Of a stretch of DNA of 64,000 bases, positions 12,257 to 24,718 are shown piece by piece. Numbering within the stretch: position 1 is the first letter of the stretch; the number at the start of each line of letters is the position of its first letter. Below the pieces are notes generated by a model. The model searched no databases and was not told the DNA's origin. It was given only the letters and a program-made list of their open reading frames with translations. Both the position numbers and the translations under genes were made by a program. The stretch comes from Aphelenchoides besseyi (Eukaryota > Nematoda > Chromadorea > Rhabditida > Aphelenchoididae): contig JAMPIQ010000003.1 in NCBI GenBank assembly GCA_024699855.1, positions 8,990,001-9,054,000 on the forward strand, written 5' to 3'.

Positions 12257-12713
12257 CTACGAATCCAACTTGTCGATTCCTAACTCATCGACTGAGAACG
12301 TGGACGCAAATTCCGATTCCAACAATTCGAGAAGTGGCACACCATCGTGCGCATAAACCCACTTGTTGTTGATCCAATCGTAACTGAAAGTTCAAAGCTC
12401 AAGAAAAGAAACCGATCGAAACCAACCGTTTGGGTCCCGATTTTGGAGACGACAACCAAATTTGTCGATTCGGAGTCTGTTTGTTGATCACGTATGTTCC
12501 AACGTTCGGATCGACAATCACCGTTAGAACACCCATCGAATAGGAAACGTCGAAATCGGCGTGTGTGCGAACACGATCCGGTAGTTGATCGAAAAAGTCC
12601 GTGAGCTGATGCAGAAGTCGTTCGGCTTGTCGATCGAATTCCGCTTCACTCAACTCCGGCGGCTGGGTCCCATAATTTCGTGCATCAATGGAAAACAGGC
12701 GTTTGAATGTCAA
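12257..12713 (-). CDS. Frataxin, mitochondrial iron-sulfur cluster assembly factor
   Basis: Binds the ISCU/NFS1 complex and stimulates cluster assembly. The core is unmistakable: an acidic first helix (SEAEFDRQAERLLHQLTDFF), then DFDVSYSMGVLTV, GTYVINKQTPNRQIWLSSP and SGPKRYDW, and after a 44-nt intron WVYAHDGVPLLELL. The stop is at 12257-12259. The start is unresolved: upstream of KRLFSIDARNY this exon has only a TTG in frame. One model uses an ATG at 12778 inside the end of the mitochondrial L13 gene and a 29-nt intron (12725-12753), giving a basic, Ser/Asn-rich presequence-like N-terminus. The alternative is a non-AUG start. Confidence 0.92.
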
Positions 12714-12764
12714 TGAGTTTAATCCTTAAAATGTAAACAACAAACTAAAACACGAAACGATTTG

Positions 12765-13417
12765 TTATTGACCATCATAGCGTTCCAATGGCGGTTGTGG
12801 TTGACGCCAATCGAGCGGATGCTCGGGATTCCATTTCAATAGACGCGGGAACTGGGCACGTTCTTCGGCGGTATAGTCCGTAGACTTGCGAGCCAACGTC
12901 TGAACTTGTTCCAATTGATTTCCGATGTTGCGGCGAATGAAGTCGGGTACTTCAGCATCGGGAAACAGATGCACGAATTCCATCCAATGACGACGTTTTC
13001 CGGTTTTTCCAATTCCCTGGTAAATACCCAACCATGTGACACGACAGGGATCGTATTCGTGCAATTGGTAAGCAGCAATATCGGCTTTTCCACGCGGATA
13101 TTCCTGAAAGCACATCAACACGCATTGAAAGAATACTTACACTATCGAATTTGTAGATCATACGTTTCCACATGAAACCGGGCAATGCGACGTCTTTACA
13201 ATTCACGACAACTACGTGGTCCGCACAATCCGTTTCCGGATGCCAAATCGGTTTCCATTTGCCACTCACGTAGCGAGCAACCTTTTCGCCGAGTTTATAA
13301 ACATCCTACAAAATGTCTCATTGCTTCGTTCTTTCAACTCACTTGATGTGCAGCGTCAATGACGTGCCATTGCCGATGAAACTGTGACCATTGCTGGACA
13401 CGAGCAAACCGTGACAT
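12765..13417 (-). CDS. mRpL13: Mitochondrial ribosomal protein uL13m
   Basis: Large-subunit protein of the mitochondrial ribosome. Start at 13417 gives MSRFARVQQWSQFHRQWHVI, then AAHQ, the usual N-terminal RQWHxIDA motif. After a short intron come KLGEKVARYVSGKWKPIWHP, DCADHVVVVNCKDVALPG (the DHVVVVN hallmark), MIYKFDSEYPRGK, and a C-terminal extension typical of the mitochondrial form (LKWNPEHPLDWRQPQPP). Three introns, all about 45 nt. The stop at 12765-12767 overlaps in another frame with an ATGATGG that may be the frataxin start. Confidence 0.92.
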
Positions 13418-13670
13418 CGTCTGAAGAGTTTACTGATTGTAAGAAGCCAACGAATACACGATAATCGAAGGTTGAAACCATTCTCGTAGCATGTTCTAAT
13501 CAATCAAGCTTTTATTCGCTCCAATTTCTTCGTACAGAGTTACGTTGAAGTAAAAGAAAGACAAAATATTGCTAACTAATTGACGATAGGAACTAAGTAA
13601 GAGCTAAAGGCAGCCTAAAGACGAAAGAGAGATGAATTTTAAATACTTCGTATAATCGAAATGAACACTT

Positions 13671-14888
13671 TTACCAAACAATAGATTCACGGTACTCAGG
13701 CAGCACAGAAGCTCTTTTCACCGTCTCGTATCCAATCATAATCATGCACGAATAAATTGCATTGCTGATCATTCGTGGAAGAAGCCCTTTCGAGAACACA
13801 CGAGTACCTTCGAATTTCACCATTCGTCTCATTGTTTCCCAATACGAGGTTCGATGTACCTAAACACCTAGGTTAAACGAACAGTTTGAAAGAAACTCAC
13901 TTGAATTCGTATTCGCATCACTTCCAACGGATTGGTGATTATCGCCGCCGACATTCCGCCAATCGCTCCGGAAATCGCTTGCCACAAAAGAAGCTTTTGA
14001 TCGGCAGGCGGCAACGTGCTGAGATCTCGTGTTTCTCCATTGGTCAAATGTAATGCACGCCTTTGTTTCAACCAAATCAACGATTGATAGTATGAAGACC
14101 AAAAGACCATCGACGAAGGAATGTACATGATCAGACTCGAGAAGAAGCCCCGATAGAATCCAAGTAATCCATCAGCTTTATATACAGCTCGAATGACTCT
14201 CAGACCCAAAGTATATCGTCCTTTCAGATTGTCAGATTTCAAGATGTCCAAAACAATTGCACTCTTCGTACTTCCGGAAAATGCGGTCGACTGGTTGTGA
14301 ACCATCATGTATCTAAAAGCAACAAATTTGTTGTGGTGGTTTGATGTGAACAGCTTACTGAGCAACAATGTCAGTTGGCACGAAAATAAATTGAGTACAA
14401 ACGGAAGCAGCTCCACCGGCCAATGCCGAGACAATTTGATCGCTTCGAACGTTGGTATGCGTCGTGAAGACGTTTCGAAGTTTTTCGTAAACTGATGAAT
14501 AAATAAACGATGCACTGAGTTGAGGAAGAGTAACCCAGAAGCCCTGAAAAGATGAAACAGTCAACTCAAGAAGTAAAATGAACTCACTCTGTACAACGCT
14601 GTGAAACCTTCAGTTCGTACAATCGATGAAAAAGCGTGCATCGTACCACGATAAACATTGTTCTGTTTCTGGAGTTGTAGTCTTGACTTGACAACTGACA
14701 TCGGATACAACAGACAACGAACGGACCACGAGGTCGCCAACGCCATCGGATAGAATTTCCATAAGTTCAAGTGATTCCATTCGATTACGTGAAGTTGCTT
14801 CTGAAATCATTTATTAGATTAAACGATCTTCTGCGACACTCACTACTCTTTCACCTTCAAGCTCAAAGTCGATGTTTGAAGACGTCAT
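13671..14888 (-). CDS. Mitochondrial carrier, SLC25A44-like
   Basis: Six-helix inner-membrane carrier. Start at 14888 (MTSSNIDFELEGERV). Three repeats are visible: the first with LYPMSVVKSRLQLQ and YRGTMHAFSSIVRTEGFTAL; the second with FVPTDIVAQ and LKSDNLKGRYTLGLRVIRAV leading to DGLLGFYRGFFSSL; the third with ITNPLEVMRIRIQ, MVKFEGTRVFSKGLLPRM and a final YETVKR. The PxD/P motif is LYPMSVVKSR in repeat 1, VPTDIVAQ in repeat 2 and TNPLEVMR in repeat 3. The spacer between repeats 2 and 3 (QRRALHLTNGETRDL) matches the SLC25A44 layout, a branched-chain amino acid carrier in mammals. Substrate here is inferred. Confidence 0.85.
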
Positions 14889-15295
14889 TTTGTTTCCTGC
14901 TTAGTCCAATTGTTACGAGGACTATAAAGACGAAGCAGCAGAACTCAAATTTCTAAGACTAAATTTTAAACGTGTACGATCTGATTGATGCATTTGCGCA
15001 CCACGTGCACGTTTGTTGTCGTTCGAACTCCCGAATTACTCAATCCACCAATATGGGGAGAGCCGGAAAGACAGCGAATGCGCCTAAAACTCCGGGATCA
15101 AAAACAAAAACAGGAACTCAATCAAAATAACCAAACCGTCAATTCGTTACGGTCATTTGCACGTCTATGAGTTTAGTTTGAATAATTTATTCCCAACACA
15201 CATAAACGATAATGATGACTCAAAAAAGAGACGGTCATTTGACAAATAACACAAGATCGCACCTCAACTCGAAACGAAATAATCGATCCAAACTT

Positions 15296-17093
<1,798 letters not shown>

Positions 17094-18032
17094 CTTGAAT
17101 ATCAAATTAGTACAATGGAGACCTGAAAGTAGAAATCCGTGAGTCGAAAACAAGTTTTAAAAGATCGAAAACAAAAAACTCGGAGCTAAGTGGCACCAAG
17201 ATCGCGGGACGATTGGTTGAATTGTGAATAAAAAACCGTCCATTTGATTGCAGAGTTATAGCAAGAGAGTTGGACCACAGAATCCGTTCAAAGATCAAAC
17301 AAAACACCGGTTGTTAATCTCAAAAAAACAAAATCATCAAAAATCTTCTTGTCACTCTCGTCTAAACAGTTCGCTCTCATAGGCGACGACAGCGAAGTTT
17401 GGTATCGATTTCCGTACGTTGAGTACTCAAAACAACGATCACTTTAGTTCCGATTACGTTCACCAGTTGGTTCCCAACGTTTATTAAACCACAGGACCAT
17501 CTCTGTGATGAATCAAAGGTATTCCACAACAAACCACTGATGGCAACCGTTTGACTGCTGAAGTTGGATTCGTTCCAGTGATGTACAAGTTTTCAAAGTT
17601 GAAATGAGATTACATGTCTAACAGATATCACAAGTGCATATCACTTCTTGTTCTTTTCATTGATCTTTTTCTTTCAAGTAGTCAATTAGTTGTAATAGGA
17701 AGTAGACAGAAATTGTTACAAAGATCCCACGTTTTTGTGCAAAGAGTTCACTTTACAACAAAAAAGGTGATAGGCGGTACGATTCGAGTACGAAGAAATC
17801 GGAACTTCGGATGAAAGCAGCCATTGTAATAAAAACAGACGAATTACCGGAACGGTCACAAAACTTTCAGTTGGTATTTCAAGTTGCGTTCGAAGGTCTC
17901 TGAGAGCTCATGTTTGCTTATAGAAATCGAAATTTGTGTAAACACTAGCGCCATTCTTTTCCAACTCTTGAAGTCAACATTTACCATTGAAGTTGTGTTT
18001 TCAGGTTTTTCTGATTGACTTCGATCTTGGGC
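17094..18032. other. Intergenic stretch upstream of two divergent genes
   Basis: Lies between Rpt5 (minus) and a histidine acid phosphatase (plus) and presumably holds both promoters. A TTTCAG acceptor on the minus strand close to the Rpt5 ATG (about 17123) fits trans-splicing. I see no coding exon, repeat or RNA gene. Confidence 0.5.
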
Positions 18033-19689
18033 ATGTTTCTGAGTTGTTTGGTGGTTTTCGTTTCTTTCTCCAACTTGGCATCTTCTTTGCCACGCATTAA
18101 CAACGTTTTCACTTCAAAAGAGCAAACATCAAAACATAATGAAGACCAACTTATTTTCGTTCAAACGGTAACATTAACGTCCAACAACTTTAATCGTTGA
18201 GTTAAGATCTTTCGTCACGGTGATCGATACCCACTTTACATTTACAAGAACAATCCGAATCAAGCGGATTCGTGGCCAACAGGATCTTTGGGCAACTTGT
18301 CACCAACCGGAATGGATCAGCAGTTGCGATTGGGAAAGAAACTGCGGCGAAGATACCGCGACTTTTTCAGTCCAAAGTTTACGTACGACGAGGTGAAGAC
18401 GAAAATGGATCTTGCACTCATTGAGAATACTTTCAGATTTACGTTCGATCTTCTGAATTCAATCGAACCCTCGCAAGTGCTCTGTCCCAACTGATTGGTT
18501 TTTACTCGGGAACAACGAAAAGAGGAGTCGATTATCCGGATGCTCCTGGTAATGAAATTCGATTATTTCGCTCGCTTATTCTTTGTTTCAGGTTGGCCAT
18601 TGAACTACGTTCCCGTGCCTGTTCATTCGATTCCTCGCGACCAAGATCACGTAGTTGTAAGTTTCGAACAATCGGTTGAGACCTAAAAATTGGCTTCAGT
18701 TGGGAATGGAAGTGACGAATTGCGAAAGATTCCGAAGAGCGTGGAATCTGATCACTTTGACACCCGAATACGAGCAAATGGAACAGAAATACCAAGTAAG
18801 TTAACAAGCAAAAGAAATGAAAGTTAGTTGTAGGAAATTGTACGAGAGGCTGAGAAGGTTGTTGGAAATAAGTTGTTGGTTAAAGTTAGAGAATACGTCT
18901 ACAACATAATAGACAATGCACGAATTGACAAGGTAGTTACACAACTCTAAAAACACGAATCAAAATTTTCTGTGTAGTTGTATGGTTTGAAACCGACTCC
19001 CGACATGACTACCGAGCTCTTCAACGGACTTTCGGATTTGGAAACCGAAATCACCGGGTTTCAATTCGGAAGGCATCTGAAGTCAAGAAATGGAGTCGAC
19101 TTTTCGCGCGAAATGGCTGTCCCGTTGGGTGGTGGTTTGTTGAATGAAATCATTGATCGAATGTCAACGAAAGTTCGCTGTTTGGATCGACATCCGAGCT
19201 TGAGAAGTGAGTTGAGATCGAAGAGATTGGTTGGACTTCTTTTAGCAAAAGCTGAAAACGAGGAGTGTCTTTGGATTAACAGATTGAAAATGTACGCTTA
19301 CTCAGGGGTTAGTTTTAACATGTTGATCATAAACGACATAAAAATTTATAGCATGATTTTACCTTATCGGCACTCTTTTCAACGTTCGAGTTTTTGGAGT
19401 CAAATTGGAATCGTCCTGGCTATCCATCCTACACGTCTTGCATTGCGATTGAGTTGAGACGAAACACAAAAACCGGCAGATATTATGTGAAAGTAAGTGT
19501 TCGAAGGTCATAATCAATTGGTTGGCTGTTTAGGTTCTGTACATCTTTGAAAATGAAACCGTTGACATAACGTCGGATATCGGTGGCTGTGAACGTGATT
19601 GCACGTTCGATCGTTTTGTTCAAAGATCTCAACCGTTTTTACTTCGAAACAAAACCGATTACTGCGAATCAAATGTTGGAGTTTATTGA
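18033..19689 (+). CDS. Histidine acid phosphatase (secreted), catalytically intact
   Basis: Branch 2 histidine phosphatase. ATG at 18033 gives [18 protein letters not shown], a signal peptide; the upstream in-frame TTG is not used. After a 44-nt intron comes the catalytic IFRHGDRYP (full RHGxRxP motif). Further markers: [44 protein letters not shown], and the distal proton donor [12 protein letters not shown]. Cys residues near the C-terminus (GGCERDCTF) fit the disulfides of the family. At least nine exons with introns of 40-55 nt. Stop at 19687-19689. A paralogue at 32947-35150 shares exon structure. Confidence 0.92.
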
Positions 19690-20106
19690 CGAAGTGGTCT
19701 CAGTTGCGTGGTTTTTGTACTCAAGAGTAAACTTCTCTTCGACCTCCGTTGACATGTTATTCGTCATTCGAGAATCTTTTAACGAATTTATGTCAAAAAG
19801 TAATTGCAAAGTCCGCATTTTTGTAAGAACACATCTCTACGGTGTTTCTTAGCACAATGACCGCCAGTCACGGAAATCAAACCGAAAGCTCATGGTTGTG
19901 AAAACGTACACCTGATTTCTTATTTGTTACACGATCCTGATTAAGCGTTCAGGTATTTTCATATGGTCGTTCAGCATGACGCTCCAAATCAGAGGTTATT
20001 TCTATAACATTTCTTTTGGATTCTTAGAATTTTTCTGCGAGCTCGCTGATCATCGATGTTGAGATGCGTTGGATTTGTTTCTTAACTCTTTGATTCTTTT
20101 TTTCAG

Positions 20107-20213
20107 GATCGTCGTGTTTTGCCGGACATCTGAGTCGCGAACCGTACGAGTGCGGAACATCGGGTTCATGTTGTGATCCAGAAAATAAACTTATAATCAA
20201 GCTACGAATATAA
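20107..20213 (+). other. Possible Cys-rich terminal exon of a small secreted peptide
   Basis: A strong acceptor (TTTTTTTCAG) precedes a 36-codon frame containing SSCFAGHLSREPYECGTSGS then CC and DPENK, ending at a TAA at 20211-20213. The C-x11-C-x5-CC spacing looks like a small disulfide-rich peptide. I could not find a convincing first exon with a signal peptide upstream, so this remains tentative. It runs into the terminator of the RNA gene coming from the other strand. Confidence 0.25.
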
Positions 20214-20217
20214 TTCA

Positions 20218-20490
20218 AAAAGAATGTTAATCGTTATTCCATCCCCGCTCACGTCCTCGGTTACTTGCACAAAACCGAAGAGTAACCTGAGGATGGGAAC
20301 GGAACGGTCGAACGATCCGAATAGTTGGGCTAGGAATCTGCTCTTCGATTGAACCGTTTGGTCATTCCACGCGCTGATCCCGGTTACTAGTTAAGTGGCA
20401 AACAGTAAACGTGGATTAGCGCGTTGATCGACCAGCGGAGAGAAGAGCAGGGGAATGGGATGAGAAGGAATGAGGTAATAGAGTGACTGT
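20218..20490 (-). ncRNA. Candidate Pol III-transcribed structured RNA, copy 1
   Basis: No open frame fits; the evidence is comparison with the copy at 61139-61388. On the minus strand: TATAAAG at 20508-20514, a 20-nt block identical in both copies at 20484-20503, then a nested fold. An outer 9-bp stem pairs 20442-20450 with 20338-20346, inside it GGTC (20360-20363) with GACC (20430-20433), then a hairpin 20411-20424 with 20369-20381. A second hairpin pairs 20278-20292 with 20255-20266. A 35-nt segment (20330-20364) is identical in copy 2. The RNA would end at five T (20217-20221). Length about 270 nt. I tried to match RNase P, MRP, SRP, 7SK and U3 hallmarks without success; class unknown. Confidence 0.6.
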
Positions 20491-20507
20491 TTGGACTCAT
20501 TTCTAGG

Positions 20508-20578
20508 CTTTATATCTACTCAAATGGGACTATCGAAGGTGTAGAAGGCGGTACCCGCAGTCAAATGCGCAATAGCTA
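20508..20578 (-). promoter_or_regulatory. PSE-like block plus TATA box (copy 1)
   Basis: On the minus strand a block at 20531-20578 with core GACTGCGGGTACCGCCTTCT is conserved with the block upstream of copy 2, while the spacer to the TATA box (20508-20514) is less conserved. Distance from core to TATA is about 30 nt in both copies. This is the arrangement of snRNA-type (type 3) Pol III promoters. The block ends about 370 nt from the stop of the neighbouring TPM gene. Confidence 0.55.
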
Positions 20579-20945
20579 CGCAGTGATGTGGTGGCGTGCA
20601 TTGCGTTAGCAACTGAACTGAGAAAGCAGCGACATCTTCTTGTTATTGACATGCAATAATGCCAAGCCAATCGATTCCCACTGAAACCGAAAAGACAACG
20701 CCAACCAACGGGAAAACACTTCGCGAAACCCGGGGCGTTGAATGATCTCTAACGTCTTAGCCAACCAACTCTGACACACAAGTTTGAATGCAACGACCTT
20801 CTGATGAAGACTCATTGCATCGATTCTATCGAAAGTTTGAAGTTCGTTTTTATTAAACACGTAAACATTTGAAACAGAATACAAACTTTTTACAAGATAC
20901 CATGTAATCAAAACATTTCGCAGAGAATCTAAACAAAGGAATGAT

Positions 20946-22714
20946 TTAAGAGATAAAATCTTCACGTGTTTGAATTTCTTGTTTTCGTTTTGGATCCAAA
21001 AACGACAAATCCCCGGAGCCGGCCGATCGATTCGCCAACTCCAGGTTTTGTTGTGGTGGTGATCCCTCGGCTGGAAGAGTTGTGGCTGATGAGTTGTTGA
21101 CCGTATGATATGTGGCGTTGCTGTGCTTCGATGCTGCTGTTCCCGTTCGATTGATCTAAAAGTTTTGGCTATCAATTGGTTGTAATGGTCTTCAATTACT
21201 TTGTCTTTTTTGTTCGCTTTTGGTGTTTGATCGGCGGACTTTGCGCTCGTGGGATAACCGTTGATTCGTACACGGCTTGTCGATGTTGGAGTGACTGAAC
21301 GGCCGTAGTTTGATCGTGGAGTTTCGGCGGCCCCCGGGTAATAGCCGGCGGGAACGGTAAAAACCGATTGAGGTGGCAGTGGGGTTCCCGAATAAGGAGT
21401 CGAGTAGATAATATCGCTGTGAGCTCCATGATGTTCACTAAAATATTCGAGATTATCAAAATGATTGGCCATTTGTTACCTTGGTGGTGGTGTAACAATG
21501 TAAATCGGATCAACGGTTTTGTAGGTTTGCGGCATTGGGGTAACGTAGTACTTGTTTTTCTTGGATCGGCCCGCACAACAACAGAATTTGGCCAGAAAGA
21601 AGGCCAAGCAAGCGGCCAAAAGCAGTAAAATAAGAACTAACGCGGCAGTTAATCCAACCACCGGCTGAAATACGAAATCGATTGAACGTTTGGTGGTTCT
21701 TTAAACTCACAGCCCAAGTTTCTGCTCGTTGTACTTCGCCGTCCTGATCACCGCGTAGAAATTGCAATGCCAACGCTCCGGTGTCATCGTTTTTTCCCGC
21801 TAATCGATGCAACTTTGTGATGTCCGCATTGGTCAACTGAACGAAATGATCGTCACCGTTGTATGTTGCTAACTAAAAGAACAATCAGTTTGAATGAATG
21901 CGATAACTCACTTGTTGTTTGTCTTTTATGAAGAAGATCAGAACCCCGTTGTCACATTCCGTATTGCCCAATGGTATTGAGTTGTAGATTTGTTTCGCAT
22001 TTTCTTTCAAATCATTTCCCGACTCGTCAATCGAATCGCTACTCGTCACTTGTAGTAGACCCACGTACTTCTTTGGTTCATTTCCATTCTCCGTGCATTT
22101 TGCCGGACGTTTGGCGTTGTTCTGAAAAGCTGTCCAATTAGCTGTTCCAACATTTGAAGTTACCTGAAGACCGCGAAGCAGTGAGTCCAATTTTTCGATC
22201 GTAACGTTTTTCAACGCGTGTGTTGGATCGCAAATGAGTCCCGTTTGACCGTAGTCTTCGTTTCCTTTGCACGTTTCAAAATCTTCGATTGGTGTTGAGC
22301 AGTGGGTTAACTGCAAGTACAAAGCAATGAAATCGTTTTGTCATTCGATTTTATCTTTTCAGCAATCAGTTTGTTTTGCTAAACAGCTGTAGGGTCGGAA
22401 AACAACTCAATTGGCTTTTGGATTGAAATTCAACTCCCGCTGTGAAGGTAAGAAGATTAAAAGCAGACACCCTTCAACTTTTAATCAACCGAACTTCTCG
22501 TTGATTGATTAGATTTCGGCACTTGAATGACCTTCAAATTCAAATGCCAAAACCGTTCTGCGGCTTTCAATGCCCGACAACGACCGTTCTAATTACTCCA
22601 ACGGCCTTCTCAATCATTCGACAAACCACTTACTTGGATGAAAGTTGTGAGAAAGAGAAGACTCAAAATCTTCGAAGTGATCGGCACTCGAAATCTCCCG
22701 ATTCGCGGCTTCAT
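20946..22714 (-). CDS. TPM-domain single-pass membrane protein, MOLO-1-like
   Basis: Likely homologue of the nematode TPM-domain family whose founding member MOLO-1 modulates levamisole-type acetylcholine receptors. First exon from 22714 (MKPRIGRFRVPITSKILSLL) is a signal sequence. The extracellular part has LICDPTHALKNVTIEKLDSL, a typical TPM opening, then KYVGLLQVTSSDSIDESGND and ECDNGVLIFFIKDKQQL (the dNGvLif strand). A membrane helix (VGLTAALVLILLLLAACLAF) and CCC juxtamembrane cysteines follow, then a Pro/Tyr-rich tail. A 44-nt intron after KANKKDK switches frame to INRTGTAASKHSNATYHTVN and ends EDFIS, stop 20946-20948. Exon 2 boundaries are uncertain. Confidence 0.62.
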
Positions 22715-24718
22715 TTTTCACTTAAGATCAAAATTACAAGAAAAATATACACGCAATTAAATTAAAGCTAAGGACAATAGGAAACGTGCAAAATAAGAAA
22801 ATGAGATGATTCAAAAGATCGATTTCATTACAGGAAGATTGTCAGCACATTCAAGAACCTCGTGAGTCATCAGTACATTGAACTCTAAGGACAAAAACAA
22901 CTCGACAAACAGCGAAATTTTCAGCTCCGCCCTCCCTCACTATTAACAGCCGACCAGTCGAATGACCTCAACCGACGTAATTTTGCAGCTTTTTTGTTCC
23001 GCCAACGACCTTGAGAATGAACGGAGCGATGAGGCGTGTGAGAGCAACGTCTTCAGACGGCAAAATGAAAACGAGTTGCGGACTTCTTCTCGAATGAGGA
23101 TCGTAACGTTTTTGGCTACGATCCAAACGAAAAACTCAACGGCGTTCGAGAACTCAAATTCGCGTCTCAAACAAAACAGCGACTGTCAACGAATCCGCCG
23201 AAAACGCCATTAAACGAAATTCCACGAAAACGTACGTCTTTTTTCGATTATGAATTCCGAAGGCAATGGAACGCGGAATGACGGTAAAGACGCACAATAA
23301 CCGATTTGACGTCTTCGAATACAAAAGAAATCAACCGGATGAATTGGTGATGAAACGGATTCCCCACAACCAACAACAAGATGCGCGAATCTTCGAAGCC
23401 GCAAAAAGTCAACAAACGCATTTTCGCGAGGACTTCGACGTGTGTAACCGAGACGCAAAGAGGTCGGTAATCGCGTCGACATTAACACGCTTCATCATCG
23501 GATTCAAAAAAAGGACTTCGATTTCCAGGTAGTTGAGAGTTCACGCGCATTTCCCACCTTCTTCCGCCTTCAAAACTTTTATTTGCGTACGTCCCTTTTT
23601 TTGAAGACGCGCGTAACTCATTTTTTGCGCAACGCGTTTTGTTTTCATTTCGGCGGTTTTATGTCACGCGAAAAGTTTGTTGGAGATCAGCGTTTCAGCC
23701 AAAAACGTTTCCTCCCCAAAAAAGGGACGGCGCATGGAATCGAAGCTTCAACGGTCAGTAACGAGGATTCGCAGCGATCAGCGTTGAACCGTGGAAGAGC
23801 GCTTCAACGGCAACCAACCGAATTGGAAGGTTGAACGAGAGCAGGAAGCTCTTCATATTCGAAGTGGACGTTCCCCAATCAAGTGGACAACAACAATGGG
23901 AAGGGCGGATTTGAAGGAGCGTTTCGCGTGAAGAACAATTCAGAAGTGAGGAAGGTATTTCGATGGAATTTCGGCGTTGAAGTCAAAAAGAAAAACTGCC
24001 GATCGATGGCGACGGAAATAAACAAAACAGGCGAAGAAGACGAACGATTGCGGTTACCCTCGAGGACGGCCGACAGTTCACGACGTTAACCGAACGAAAA
24101 TTTCGCTAACCATCGAAACTGCAGCTTATTAACAAACTCGAAAACGATTGCAAAAGAGGAAGAAAAGAACTCAATCGATCCATTTAATTAGAACGCCAAA
24201 TGAGTGGGTGTTGTCATCCACACAAACACTCACGAGTTCAATTGATCGCGCAAATCGATTCGAAGTTCACGTCTTCGTTCGCGTTTCTGTTTACAAAACA
24301 AACCATCGCAGCCGTCGAAACTTCAATTTGACCAAACTGCTTTCGCAGTTCACGTAGCACATCCGATCGCCTTTCCCGTTATGTCACCGAAAAATAAACC
24401 GAGCGCGCGAATTCGTGGATGAAGAATCGCGAGAACCAGTTCGACTTTTTGCCCTCACGTTTCTTTTCACTCCAAAATCCACGCAAAACAACGACGAGAA
24501 CAATCGAACGTTGTTGAGTCGACAACGATTCTAATCGCCAGAAAGCCTTGCATGAATCGCTTGTGTCAGCAAATTTATTCTCAAGCGGTACAATAAATTC
24601 AGTCATACCTGCATTAGTTGATGGACACGTAAGCATTAAGTAATATTAGAAAGAAATTCACAAAATGACTGTTCCTCAGATCAGTTTTGAGTAGGGAAAA
24701 TCAATACCACGTTTGTTT
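22715..24718. other. Gene-poor CG-rich spacer with phased A/T runs
   Basis: Many short frames are open on both strands only because the sequence is rich in CGAA/TTCG words. From about 22930 to 24350 short A- or T-runs recur about every ten bases. No exon chain, signal peptide or domain is visible. The frame at minus 24379-24636 lies beyond the stop of the MOV10-like gene and is not supported. Confidence 0.45.

Noticed and set aside
12399..12713. Apparent frataxin methionine at 12713
   Set aside because: The codon there is TTG, not ATG, so it is not a defensible start without further evidence.
19583..19852. Plus frame after the histidine acid phosphatase
   Set aside because: Overlaps the last exon in another frame, then runs into 3' sequence without motif.
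20218..20490. Reading the RNA candidate as SRP RNA, 7SK, RNase P or MRP RNA
   Set aside because: None of the sequence hallmarks I know for these (GNAR and symmetric-loop motifs, GATC repeats in the 5' hairpin, CR-I/CR-V) could be found.
20606..21472. 288-codon minus-strand frame, longest in the window
   Set aside because: Its second half is an artefact of reading through a 44-nt intron. Splicing after KANKKDK gives a different, compositionally better C-terminus that stops at 20946.
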